From positions 1-64,000 of the forward strand of contig NZ_FNFZ01000022.1 in the NCBI RefSeq assembly GCF_900101015.1: a stretch of DNA of 64,000 bases. The letters are read 5' to 3'. A program made the translations under genes and the position numbers. Source of the stretch: Sarcina sp. DSM 11001. Its GTDB lineage: Bacteria > Bacillota > Clostridia > Lachnospirales > Lachnospiraceae. Positions 52,536 to 61,209 of this stretch are shown here, in pieces (within the stretch, counting starts at the first letter, position 1; the number at the start of each line of letters is the position of its first letter). The notes under the pieces were generated by a model. The model was not told the origin of the DNA and did not search any database. It saw only the letters and a list, made by a program, of their open reading frames with translations.

Positions 52536-53855
52536 ATGAAAGTAGTCAAGTTTGGCGGGAGCTCTCTCGCCAATGCAGAACAGTTTAAAAAAGTCGCATC
52601 GATCGTTCTGGCGGATAAGACCAGGCGCTATGTCATCCCCTCCGCCCCGGGAAAACGCTTTAACGGGGACATCAAGGTGACAGACCTTTTGTACAGAATG
52701 GCGTCTGAGGCGCAGCACGGAGAGGATTTCTCCGAGACGCTGGCCCAGATCAAAGACCGCTATAATGAGATCATCGAGGGGCTGGAGCTCAAGGATTTTT
52801 CCCTGGATGAACAGTTTGCCGGGATCGAAGCCAGGATGAAAAAAGATCCTGATCCGGATTTCGCGGCCTCCCGCGGAGAACATCTGAACGGCCGTATCAT
52901 GGCCGCCTATCTGGGATTTGAATTTGTGGATCCCTTTGAAATGGTCTTCTTTGATGAGGAAGGCATCCTGGACGACCGCAAGACCATGCGGGCAGTGGAA
53001 AAACGGCTCTCCGAAGTGGAATATGCCGTGATCCCCGGCTTCTACGGCTGCAGCCATGAAGGCAAAGTCAAGACCTTTTCCAGGGGAGGGTCGGATGTCA
53101 CAGGCTCTATTGTAGCGGGGGCCTGCCACGCCGACGTCTATGAAAACTGGACCGATGTATCCGGCTTTCTGGTCGCGGATCCCAGGATCATCAAGAATCC
53201 CGCCAGGATCGAGACGATCACCTACCGGGAACTGCGTGAGCTCTCCTATATGGGCGCATCTGTCCTTCACGAGGAGGCGATCTTCCCGGTCCGCCGTCAG
53301 GGCATCCCGATCAACATCAGGAATACAAACAGGCCTGAGGACGAGGGAACCTGGATCGTGGAGAGCACAGCCCAGAAATCAGGCTATGTCATCACCGGTA
53401 TTGCAGGGCGCAAGGATTTCTGCGCAGTCCTGATCTACAAGGATATGATGAATTCGGAGATCGGGTTCGGCAGGAAGGTGCTGCAGGCGTTTGAGGACAA
53501 CGAGATCTCCTTTGAACACATGCCCTCCGGCATTGACACCATGACTATTGTCGTGCACGAGGATGAGTTTATTGAAAAAGAGCAGAAGGTGGTCTCGGCG
53601 ATCCACAGGCTGGCCAGGCCGGACTCCATCGAGATCGAATCGGATCTGGCTCTGATCGCAGTAGTGGGCAGGGGCATGAAGTCCACCCGGGGGACTGCCG
53701 GCCGCATTTTTTCCGCTCTCGCCCATGCCCATGTCAACGTGCGCATGATCGACCAGGGCTCCTCCGAGCTCAACATCATCATCGGTGTCGAGAACAAGGA
53801 TTTTGAAGCTGCTCTGCAGGCTATCTATGATATTTTTGTCCTGACCCAGCTTTAA
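52536..53855 (+). CDS. lysC: Aspartate kinase
   Basis: 439 residues, full length. It phosphorylates aspartate, the entry of the lysine, threonine and methionine pathway. N-terminal KFGGSS, the FSRGGSDVTGS motif and two C-terminal ACT domains (from about residue 295, including RGMKSTRGTAGRIFSALAHAHVNVRMIDQGSSELNIIIGV) show a feedback-regulated monofunctional kinase. It follows hom by 49 bp. No lysine riboswitch fits in that gap. Confidence 0.95.
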   Translation: MKVVKFGGSSLANAEQFKKVASIVLADKTRRYVIPSAPGKRFNGDIKVTDLLYRMASEAQHGEDFSETLAQIKDRYNEIIEGLELKDFSLDEQFAGIEARMKKDPDPDFAASRGEHLNGRIMAAYLGFEFVDPFEMVFFDEEGILDDRKTMRAVEKRLSEVEYAVIPGFYGCSHEGKVKTFSRGGSDVTGSIVAGACHADVYENWTDVSGFLVADPRIIKNPARIETITYRELRELSYMGASVLHEEAIFPVRRQGIPINIRNTNRPEDEGTWIVESTAQKSGYVITGIAGRKDFCAVLIYKDMMNSEIGFGRKVLQAFEDNEISFEHMPSGIDTMTIVVHEDEFIEKEQKVVSAIHRLARPDSIEIESDLALIAVVGRGMKSTRGTAGRIFSALAHAHVNVRMIDQGSSELNIIIGVENKDFEAALQAIYDIFVLTQL

Positions 53856-54017
53856 AGCGGGCGTTGATTTTTGCATATAGAATTTTGGGATAAAATCATT
53901 ATTGAATGTATCATTTTCAGATATATCATTATTGTATTTATCGATATTGATCATATCTTTTTGAATTGAAAATATCTTATTGAAAATAACAGGAGTTAAT
54001 AATAGGAGTTTGACAAC

Positions 54018-55724
54018 ATGAATGATAAGACGACAGACCCGGTAGAGAAAATGCCTGAAGAGGAGAAGGTAAGCCGCCATTTTATTGAGAGAGAGATCGA
54101 CAAAGACCTCAGGGACGGGGTCTATGACAATGTCCACACCCGTTTCCCACCGGAACCCAATGGCTATCTGCACATCGGTCATGCCAAGAGTATCCTGCTC
54201 AATTACGGTATGGCACAGGAGTACGGCGGAAAATTCAATCTCCGTTTTGACGATACCAACCCGACAAAGGAAAAGATCGAATTTGTCGAGTCCATCAAGG
54301 CGGATGTCCAGTGGCTGGGCGCTGAATATGAGGACAGGCTCTTCTTTGCCTCCAATTATTTTCAGGAGATGTACGAGGTCGCTGTCAAGCTGATCAAAAA
54401 GGGAAAGGCCTATGTCTCTGATCTGCCTGCGGAGAAGATGCGGGAGTACCGCGGAACCCTCACGGAGCCCGGGAAAAATGATCCCGACCGCGACCGCAGC
54501 ATAGAGGAAAACCTGGACCTCTTTGAGCGCATGCGTGCCGGCGAGTTCGCGGACGGAGAAAAGACACTGCGTGCCAAGATCGATATGGCCAGCCCCAACA
54601 TCAATATGCGCGATCCGATCCTCTACCGTGTGTCCCATATGGCCCACCACAATACCGGGGACGCCTGGTGCATTTATCCCATGTACGATTTTGCCCACCC
54701 CATCGAGGACGCGATCGAGGGCATCACGCATTCGCTCTGCACGCTGGAATTTGAGGATCACCGTCCTCTGTACGACTGGGTCGTCCGTGAAGCGGAATAC
54801 CCTCATCCCCCCAGACAGATCGAATTTGCCAAGATGTACCTGACCAATCAGGTGACAGGCAAGCGCTATATCAAAAAGCTTGTGGAGCAGAAGCTGGTGG
54901 ACGGCTGGGACGATCCCCGTCTGGTCTCCATTTCCGGACTCCGCCGCAGGGGCTATACACCGGAATCGATCAAAAAATTCGTGGACCTGTGCGGTATCTC
55001 CAAGAGCGATTCCTCGGCGGATTTCGCCGCCCTGGAATACTGCATCCGCGAGGACCTCAAACCGGGCTGCAAGCGCATGCTGGCGGTCCTGCATCCTCTT
55101 AAGCTGATCATTGACAACTATCCCGAAGGCCAGGTGGAGATGCTCGAGGCTGACAATAACCTGGAAAACCCTGAGCTGGGCAAGCGCCAGATCCCCTTCG
55201 GCCGCGAACTCTGGATCGAGCAGGATGATTTTATGGAGGAGCCGCCCAAAAAATATTACCGTCTCTTCCCCGGCAACGAAGTTCGCCTGATGTACGCCTA
55301 TTTCGTAAAATGCGTCGGCTTCGACAAGGACGAGGACGGCAATATTACGGCAGTTCATGTGACCTATGATCCCGAGACAAAGAGCGGCAGCGGCTTCACC
55401 GGCCGCAAGGTCAAGGGAACCATTCACTGGGTGCACGCGGACTCCGCAGTCAAGGTCAGCGCCCGCCTGTATGAAAACATCATTGATGAGGAAAAGGGTG
55501 TCTACGACGAAAACGGCGATCTGAACCTGAACCCTCATTCCCTGACCGTCTGCGAAGCTTACGTGGAGCCTGAGCTTAAGGAGGCAAAACCCTTCGACCG
55601 CTTCCAGTTTGTCAGAAACGGCTACTTCTGCGTCGACTATAAGGACTCTGCCCCGGGAGCCCCTGTTTTTAATCGGATCGTGGGACTCAAGAGTTCCTTT
55701 AAACTGCCCGGAAAGAAAAAATGA
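54018..55724 (+). CDS. glnS: Glutaminyl-tRNA synthetase
   Basis: 568 residues. Class I signature HIGH is in [15 protein letters not shown] near residue 45, and the GlnRS-specific DDTNPTKE follows. The domain order fits GlnRS rather than non-discriminating GluRS: AMP-binding domain with [20 protein letters not shown]-like [10 protein letters not shown] and C-terminal barrel. It charges tRNA-Gln directly; many Firmicutes lack it and use GatCAB. The 160-bp gap upstream is AT-rich with possible promoters and no gene. A long minus-strand open frame across this gene is a shadow. Confidence 0.95.
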   Translation: MNDKTTDPVEKMPEEEKVSRHFIEREIDKDLRDGVYDNVHTRFPPEPNGYLHIGHAKSILLNYGMAQEYGGKFNLRFDDTNPTKEKIEFVESIKADVQWLGAEYEDRLFFASNYFQEMYEVAVKLIKKGKAYVSDLPAEKMREYRGTLTEPGKNDPDRDRSIEENLDLFERMRAGEFADGEKTLRAKIDMASPNINMRDPILYRVSHMAHHNTGDAWCIYPMYDFAHPIEDAIEGITHSLCTLEFEDHRPLYDWVVREAEYPHPPRQIEFAKMYLTNQVTGKRYIKKLVEQKLVDGWDDPRLVSISGLRRRGYTPESIKKFVDLCGISKSDSSADFAALEYCIREDLKPGCKRMLAVLHPLKLIIDNYPEGQVEMLEADNNLENPELGKRQIPFGRELWIEQDDFMEEPPKKYYRLFPGNEVRLMYAYFVKCVGFDKDEDGNITAVHVTYDPETKSGSGFTGRKVKGTIHWVHADSAVKVSARLYENIIDEEKGVYDENGDLNLNPHSLTVCEAYVEPELKEAKPFDRFQFVRNGYFCVDYKDSAPGAPVFNRIVGLKSSFKLPGKKK

Positions 55725-55756
55725 TCTGCCCGCAAATGTCCCGGCAGGATGAGAAT

Positions 55757-55788
55757 GTGACAGGGAGAAACTCCCTGTCACTTCTTTC
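55757..55788 (+). terminator. Terminator after glnS
   Basis: GTGACAGGGAG and CTCCCTGTCAC pair perfectly around an AAA loop, followed by TTCTTTC. Confidence 0.8.
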
Positions 55789-55816
55789 GTGAAGTATGTT
55801 TTGAGGAGAAATACAA

Positions 55817-57421
55817 ATGGCGAGGGAGCTGACCATACGCCTGCAGACTGACCAGGGGATACCCCTTTACAGGCAGATCTACAACTATGTGCGGGACGAG
55901 ATCCGCAGCGGTTCCCTTGAAGCCGGCGAACGGCTGCCGTCCACACGGGCTCTGGCTTCGGGCCTCCGTGTGGCGCGGAGCACGGCGGACCTGGCCTACA
56001 GCCAGCTGCTCTCGGAAGGGTATATCCGAGTAAAGAAGAACAGCGGATATTTTGTCAACGAGATCGAAAACCTGGCGGAGCTCAAGATCGATTCCGGAGA
56101 TAAAATAAACAGGGAAAAAGAGAAAGAAAAGGAAAACGGGGATACAAAAGAGAGAAAGGATGGTCCGGAGATCGATTTTTCGCTCCGTCACACGGAGATG
56201 TCGGTCTTTCCCTACAGCACCTGGAAGAAGATCATGAGAGAGGTGATGGCAGGAGCGGACCCGGAGATCTTTTCCCACACTGAACCGGGCGGAGACCTCT
56301 CCCTGCGGACGACGATCGCCCGCTATCTGCATTTTTCCAGAGGAGTGCGCTGTACGCCGGAGCAGGTCATCGTCGGAGCCGGCAATGATTACCTGCTCAT
56401 GCTTCTGAGGCATATCCTGGGGGAGGGCAGAAGAGTGGCCATGGAGGAGGTTTCCTACCTTCGCGCCGCCCAGATCTTTCATTCTTTCGGCTATGCCCTG
56501 TGTCCTGTCCGGATGGACAGGGACGGTATGCTGCCGGGTGCGGTCCTTTCGTCGGGTGCGGACCTCGTCTATGCGATGCCGGCCCACCAGTTTCCGGTGG
56601 GCTGTGTCATGCCTGTGGCGCGCAGGGCGGCCCTGCTCACCTGGGCGATGGAGGAGCCGGACCGCTATATCATTGAGGATGATTATGATTCTGAATTCCG
56701 CTACCGGGGAAAGCCGATTCCTGCCCTGCAGTCTCTGGACCGTGCCGGAAAAGTGATTTATATCGGGACTTTCTCAAAGGCGATCGCGCCTGCGATCCGC
56801 ATCAGCTATATGATCCTGCCGCCCGGGCTTCTGGAACGCTACCATGAAAACTGTTACTTCTTTTCCTCGACCGTCTCGAGGATCGACCAGCGCATCCTCA
56901 ATGAGTTTATGAAAAACGGGCATTTCGAACGTCATCTCAACAGGATGAGGAGTCTGTACAGGATGCGGCATGATGAGCTCACTGCTCAGCTGAAGCCCTT
57001 TGCAGGAAGCTTCCGCATCCTGGGGAGCGGGACGGGACTGCATCTGGTGCTCGAAGCCCTGCCGGAGACCATCGGGGTGATCTGCTCCGTCTATGGCCTG
57101 AAGAACAAAGAACCCGGACAGATCGAGCAGATCCTCCGGGAGAGAGCCCTCGAAGCGGGAGTCTCTCTCTATTGTCTGTCCGATTTCCGGATTCCTTATG
57201 ATGACAAAATGATTCCTTCAGGCGGGATCCCTGATCGTGCAGACGGGAATCCTTTTAATAAGGACGGAAGTCCCTGTGAAAAAGTCAGTGCCGGAATGGA
57301 GGATCCCGGCTTTCGCAGGCCTGCCCTCCTGCTCGGGTTTGGAGCTCTCGATGAGGAGAAGATCCTGGAAGGGATCCGCAGGCTGTCCAGGGCCTGGGAA
57401 TTTACACTGCCCCGGGGCTGA
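55817..57421 (+). CDS. MocR/PdxR-family regulator (GntR HTH plus aminotransferase-like domain)
   Basis: 534 residues. The N-terminal GntR winged helix (PLYRQIYNYVRDEIRSGSLEAGERLPSTRALASGLRVARSTADLAYSQLLSEGYI, residues ~17-75) is followed by a charged linker with many Lys and Glu (90-125) and a fold-type I aminotransferase domain. The latter includes the PLP lysine in IGTFSKAIAPAIR and the DDYDSEFRY motif. Such proteins sense PLP or amino acid aldimines. The linker after the HTH is long and the C-terminal part carries a proline- and glycine-rich insert. Targets are not evident. Immediately downstream come the 15-bp repeats. Confidence 0.9.
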   Translation: MARELTIRLQTDQGIPLYRQIYNYVRDEIRSGSLEAGERLPSTRALASGLRVARSTADLAYSQLLSEGYIRVKKNSGYFVNEIENLAELKIDSGDKINREKEKEKENGDTKERKDGPEIDFSLRHTEMSVFPYSTWKKIMREVMAGADPEIFSHTEPGGDLSLRTTIARYLHFSRGVRCTPEQVIVGAGNDYLLMLLRHILGEGRRVAMEEVSYLRAAQIFHSFGYALCPVRMDRDGMLPGAVLSSGADLVYAMPAHQFPVGCVMPVARRAALLTWAMEEPDRYIIEDDYDSEFRYRGKPIPALQSLDRAGKVIYIGTFSKAIAPAIRISYMILPPGLLERYHENCYFFSSTVSRIDQRILNEFMKNGHFERHLNRMRSLYRMRHDELTAQLKPFAGSFRILGSGTGLHLVLEALPETIGVICSVYGLKNKEPGQIEQILRERALEAGVSLYCLSDFRIPYDDKMIPSGGIPDRADGNPFNKDGSPCEKVSAGMEDPGFRRPALLLGFGALDEEKILEGIRRLSRAWEFTLPRG

Positions 57422-57436
57422 AGCAAGCATCGTCGA

Positions 57437-57511
57437 GGCTTTCGACAAAGTGATTTTCGACAAAGCAGCTTTCGACAAAGCAATTTTCGACAAAACAATT
57501 TTTGACAAGTA
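57437..57511 (+). repeat. Five tandem 15-bp units with TTCGACAAAG core
   Basis: Units at 57437, 57452, 57467, 57482 and 57497 share TTTTCGACAAAGC-like words; the last is TTTTTGACAAGTA. They begin 15 bp after the MocR gene stop. Because 15 is a multiple of 3 the repeat is open in several frames, but no ribosome site supports a gene. Between here and the TetR stop at 57586 lies a T-rich stretch. Confidence 0.85.
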
Positions 57512-57585
57512 ATCAGAAAAAGACATGCAGATCTTCCTGAGTCATTTAAGAAACAGTTCTTAAAGTCCTGCGGGTTTTTCAGGTA

Positions 57586-58233
57586 TTACAGGTTCATTCT
57601 GCGCAGCATCTGCAGATAAGACTGGAACCGCTGCGCGTATTCCTCATGAAGGGGAAGGGCGGGGTGATCTGCCTGTGCATCGGCCGGGAGCTCCTGCCGG
57701 GCCAAAAGCTCATGCATGAGGCCATACCTGGTGTAGGAGAGGATCCTGGAGAGGTTTTCCATATTGTCACCGGTAAGGAAGGGGGACAGGCTTGAGGAAG
57801 CCAGAAGCTCACGGCGAAGAGCGGCGCAGGCTCCTTTGATCCCTTCGGGAAGCTCCATATCCTTATCTTCAGAAAAGAGAGAAGCTTCACTGTCGGCCCG
57901 ATGGAGGAAGACAGGGAGACAGGGATACTTGCGCAGAACAGCAGTATCCGCCAGTGACAGCAGGCGCTGCATCTCAAAATAATCGCAGCCGCGCCTCCGC
58001 TCAGCTTCACGCATCTCAATAAGCATATACCGGGTGCAGTATTCGTATAAAAACAGATAAGCCCCCTTTTTGCTCTTAAAATAGTGGAAGAGAAGGCCTT
58101 TGCTGATGGATGCAGCCGCGACCATTTCATCTGTGCTCGCATGCCGGAAGCCGTTTTCCGTGAAGATGCGCATGGCACCGTTGATGATCCTGTCCTGGCG
58201 GTCTTTTTTTAAATCAAAAAATCGTTCATTCAT
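57586..58233 (-). CDS. TetR-family transcriptional regulator
   Basis: 215 residues. The N-terminal helix-turn-helix (DRIINGAMRIFTENGFRHASTDEMVAAASISKGLLFHYFKSKKGAYLFLYEY) is typical TetR with recognition helix around residues 41-50. The C-terminal ligand domain is unrecognised and rich in Leu, Arg and Glu. It stands alone and is divergent from the structured region and radical SAM gene. GAAAAGATG-like spacing before the start on minus. Probably self-regulating, with unknown ligand. Confidence 0.9.
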   Translation of the reverse strand: MNERFFDLKKDRQDRIINGAMRIFTENGFRHASTDEMVAAASISKGLLFHYFKSKKGAYLFLYEYCTRYMLIEMREAERRRGCDYFEMQRLLSLADTAVLRKYPCLPVFLHRADSEASLFSEDKDMELPEGIKGACAALRRELLASSSLSPFLTGDNMENLSRILSYTRYGLMHELLARQELPADAQADHPALPLHEEYAQRFQSYLQMLRRMNL

Positions 58234-58314
58234 CTTTTCGCCATTCGTTCTTGATTGAAAATATGTATTCGTCTTTAAAAATATAGCTTAAATGAAGGGG
58301 ATTATCAACCGTTT

Positions 58315-58502
58315 CCGGCCTCAGGCCGGCCAGAGTTACTTTTCAGACAGCACGAAATTCGAGGCGTTTTTGCGTGGTTTCCAACGCAAAAACCCAAGTG
58401 GAACGGCGAAAATCCCATCGCGAAGCGATAACAAAGCTTTGCTTTGTAGAATGGGGTTTTCGCAAGTTACTGTCACGCCATCGAGAGGGCGTGAACAGTA
58501 AC
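58315..58502 (+). ncRNA. Candidate structured RNA with four helices
   Basis: In order: CCGGCC-TCA-GGCCGG (58315-58329); a 10-bp GTTTTTGCGT/ACGCAAAAAC stem (58366-58375 with 58384-58393); a 13-bp helix (58406-58418 with 58451-58463) closing a three-way junction with CGC-GAA-GCG and ACAAAGC-TTT-GCTTTGT hairpins; and a 14-bp helix (58466-58479 with 58488-58502, one bulge). Nearly every base is paired. There is no coding signal. It lies between the divergent TetR gene and the radical SAM gene. Class unknown. Confidence 0.5.
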
Positions 58503-58631
58503 GGTCAGACTGCCCGATGGGGCATAACTGAACACAGCCAGGCCAGAGTTCGTCATAAAACGCGAAACCCCGGGCATGGCCGCTTGTTTAGCGGCAGCAA
58601 ATGATCAGAAAAAAGAAAGGAGAACAGAGCT

Positions 58632-59501
58632 TTGCAGTATGAAGGAGATGTCTACAGGCCGCCGAGTGAGGCGAGGAGCCTGATCATACAGGTCACGATC
58701 GGATGTTCACACAATACATGTACTTTCTGCCACATGTATTCAGATAAAAAATTCAGGGTTCGTAAAAGAGAAGAGATCCTGCGGGATCTGGAGGAGTGCA
58801 GCAGGGATTACGGCGAGTACGTGAGCCGGGTCTTTTTTGCGGACGGCGATGCCTTAGTCGTCCGGACCTCGCTCCTCCTGGAGCTTCTGGCTTATGTAAA
58901 AAACCATTTCCCCTATGTGGAGAGAGTGACCGCCTACGGGACCGCTTCTGATGTCCTGAGAAAATCCGAGGAAGAGCTGCGGGTCCTGAGGGCAGCGGGA
59001 CTGGAGATGATCTACCTGGGCGCTGAGTCAGGGGACGACGACATCCTGCTGCAGATCAGAAAGGGGCAGACAGCTCAGGAACTGATCGACGCGGGCAGGA
59101 AGCTGAAGCGCTGCGGGATCAAGACTTCCGTGACCCTCATCTCCGGCCTGGGAGGACCGGAGGGCATGGAGAAGCATGCCCTCAACAGTGCCAGACTGAT
59201 CAATGAGATGAATCCGGAATATGCGTCGATCCTCTCTCTGAGTCTGAGACCGGATTCCCCCATGGCCCAGGAGGTCGCAAGGGGAGAGAGGAAACTCCTC
59301 ACAGCGGATCAGACAGTGGAGGAGACGGAGATGTTTCTGCAGGCGATCGATTCCCCCGGGACGATCTTCCGCTCCAACCATGCCTCCAACTATGTCGCCC
59401 TGGCGGGAGTCTTCAATGAGGACATCCCGGACATGCTCCGCCAGCTGGAGGAAGCGAAGGCCAGGAAACGTTATCGTCCGGACTGGATGAGGGATCTGTG
59501 A
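58632..59501 (+). CDS. Radical SAM protein of unknown specificity
   Basis: 289 residues from a TTG start with AAGGAG about 10 bp upstream. The iron-sulfur motif is CSHNTCTFC (C-x4-C-x2-C, residues ~24-32), as in a clade of radical SAM proteins with the TIGCSHNxCTFCxMY pattern. The partial TIM barrel continues with FFADGDAL, LGAESGDDDIL and SVTLISGLGGPEG. The last part (YRPDWMRDL) is conserved among relatives. The substrate is unknown. It is a single gene after the structured block, with a terminator shared with trpB behind. Confidence 0.85.
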   Translation: MQYEGDVYRPPSEARSLIIQVTIGCSHNTCTFCHMYSDKKFRVRKREEILRDLEECSRDYGEYVSRVFFADGDALVVRTSLLLELLAYVKNHFPYVERVTAYGTASDVLRKSEEELRVLRAAGLEMIYLGAESGDDDILLQIRKGQTAQELIDAGRKLKRCGIKTSVTLISGLGGPEGMEKHALNSARLINEMNPEYASILSLSLRPDSPMAQEVARGERKLLTADQTVEETEMFLQAIDSPGTIFRSNHASNYVALAGVFNEDIPDMLRQLEEAKARKRYRPDWMRDL

Positions 59502-59563
59502 TCCTTACAATCCTTGGTACGGCGGAGCTTTTTGACTCAGATACCGGAAAATCAGGCGGGCAG

Positions 59564-59599
59564 AAATGCCCATTCCTGAAGGGGATTTGGAATGGGCAT
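59564..59599. terminator. Convergent terminator of the radical SAM gene and trpB
   Basis: AATGCCCATTCC (59564-59575) pairs perfectly with GGAATGGGCATT (59588-59599). The T-run is short on either strand. Confidence 0.6.
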
Positions 59600-59665
59600 T
59601 CGCAGCGTTACATGGTCACAACCTGGACAGGCTGTGACCGGTAATGATCAATTCGTGACAGGTCC

Positions 59666-60934
59666 TTACTGCCTGCTGCTGACCCCGCGTTTTTCCGCCA
59701 GCTTCTGCAGGAATTCGGGCCCGTAGCCGTACTGTTCGACGACAAAGTCCAGATCCTTGTCACCGCGGCCGGACAGATTCACGAGGATTGAGCCGGTGAC
59801 CCCGGTCCTGGCTACGCGGATCGCGTAGGCAAGGGCGTGGGAACTTTCGATCGCGGGGATGATGCCCTCGTGTCTGGACAGAAGGAAGAGGGCTTCGATG
59901 GCGTCCTCATCGTCGACGGTCGTGTATTTGACCCGGTCCATCTCATGGAGAAGGGCATGTTCGGGGCCGACGGCGGGATAGTCCAGGCCGCTGGCATTGG
60001 AATAGACGGGAGCGGGGTCTCCGTTTTCATCCGCGAGCATGATGCTCTTAAAGCCGTGCATGATTCCTTCCTTGCCGTAGGAGATGGAAGCGGCGTGGTC
60101 GCCCAGCTTAGGACCCCGGCCCAGAGGTTCGACACCGATGAGCTCTACGGGATCCGCCAGGAAGGGCGTGAACATACCGATGGAGTTGGAGCCGCCGCCC
60201 ACACAGGCTGCGACCTGGTCCGGGAGATGACCGGTCTGCTCGAGGAACTGGGCTCTGGCCTCCTCGCCGATACAGAACTGGAAATCGCGGACCATCAGAG
60301 GGAAGGGATGAGGCCCCGCGGCCGTTCCGATGCAGTAGATCGCGTCCTTGTATTCTCTGGAATAGGCCATGAAGGCGGCGTCGACCGCCTCTTTGAGGGT
60401 CTTGAGGCCAAAGCTGACCGGGATGACATTAGCGCCAAGCAGCTTCATGCGGGTCACATTCGGAGCCTGTTTGGCGATATCGACCTCTCCCATGTAGATG
60501 TCGCACTCGAGTCCGAAATAAGCTGCAGCGGTCGCCAGGGCGACTCCGTGCTGCCCTGCCCCGGTCTCCGCGATCAGCTTCTTCTTGCCCATATATTTAG
60601 CCAGGAGACCTTCACCCATGCAGTGGTTGAGCTTGTGGGCGCCGGTGTGGTTGAGGTCCTCGCGTTTGAGATAGATCTGGGTCCTGCCCAGAAGGTTGGA
60701 CAGGTTCTGGCAGTGATAGACCGGTGTGGGACGGCCCTGGAAATCCCTGCGGATGCGGCGGAGCTCCGCAATGAACTGGGCGGACTGGGCGATCGTGTTA
60801 TAGCCCTCCGCGTACTCATTAAAGGCTTTGATCAGCTCCGGATCCTCCAGGTAATTCCCGCCGTACTGCCCGAAATATCCGTCGTGGGAAGGATATTCTT
60901 TGAGGTAATTATCAAAATCTCTGTATTTATTCAT
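59666..60934 (-). CDS. trpB: Tryptophan synthase beta chain TrpB
   Basis: 422 residues. It joins indole and serine to tryptophan with PLP. The PLP lysine lies in [14 protein letters not shown], the phosphate loop is [10 protein letters not shown], and [12 protein letters not shown] and the end [15 protein letters not shown] are present. No trpA or other trp gene is adjacent on either side, so it may serve indole salvage or be a second TrpB copy. The leader on the minus strand (60935-61100) has TATACT-like -10 at 61060-61065. I saw no clear trp attenuator or T-box. Confidence 0.92.
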   Translation of the reverse strand: MNKYRDFDNYLKEYPSHDGYFGQYGGNYLEDPELIKAFNEYAEGYNTIAQSAQFIAELRRIRRDFQGRPTPVYHCQNLSNLLGRTQIYLKREDLNHTGAHKLNHCMGEGLLAKYMGKKKLIAETGAGQHGVALATAAAYFGLECDIYMGEVDIAKQAPNVTRMKLLGANVIPVSFGLKTLKEAVDAAFMAYSREYKDAIYCIGTAAGPHPFPLMVRDFQFCIGEEARAQFLEQTGHLPDQVAACVGGGSNSIGMFTPFLADPVELIGVEPLGRGPKLGDHAASISYGKEGIMHGFKSIMLADENGDPAPVYSNASGLDYPAVGPEHALLHEMDRVKYTTVDDEDAIEALFLLSRHEGIIPAIESSHALAYAIRVARTGVTGSILVNLSGRGDKDLDFVVEQYGYGPEFLQKLAEKRGVSSRQ

Positions 60935-61149
60935 CTCGAAATACCTTTCTGCTTGTTTTGTTTTTTTTACCTGTCCAATCTGCTATAATGGGGAGCAGCG
61001 AAATCATATACCGGACCGTTCCTGAAGAAGGACTTCGCGATCCGGCAATGCTTTTACAAGTATAGCATAAACCGGTATCATTCGTCTAAAATAAACAGGT
61101 AATTACGCCCGTTTATACAAAACAGGCATACCACGTGCCCATAACAGCC

Positions 61150-61168
61150 GTATGATACAGAATCATAC
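61150..61168. promoter_or_regulatory. Palindrome GTATGAT-ACAGA-ATCATAC
   Basis: A 7-bp inverted repeat lies in the divergent region between trpB and the giant activase gene, 42 bp before the activase start. It is a possible operator; no regulator can be assigned. Confidence 0.4.
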
Positions 61169-61209
61169 AGGATCAACACAGTTCTGTGCATGAGATGCAT
61201 AGGTGAGAA

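Noticed and set aside
53379-55946. 855-codon open frame on the minus strand
   Set aside because: It runs antisense over lysC and the whole of glnS, both certain genes; composition of those GC-biased codons keeps the opposite strand open. No family motif is visible.
8369-57511. CRISPR array
   Set aside because: All repeat clusters are contiguous tandem units without unique spacers, and no cas genes occur.
57237-57512. 91-codon frame ending in FDK pentapeptide repeats
   Set aside because: Most of it is an out-of-frame shadow of the MocR gene; only the repeat itself is beyond that gene, and there is no start signal.
58292-58604. Small open frames in the structured block
   Set aside because: Their codons are dictated by the inverted repeats; no ribosome site or family match.
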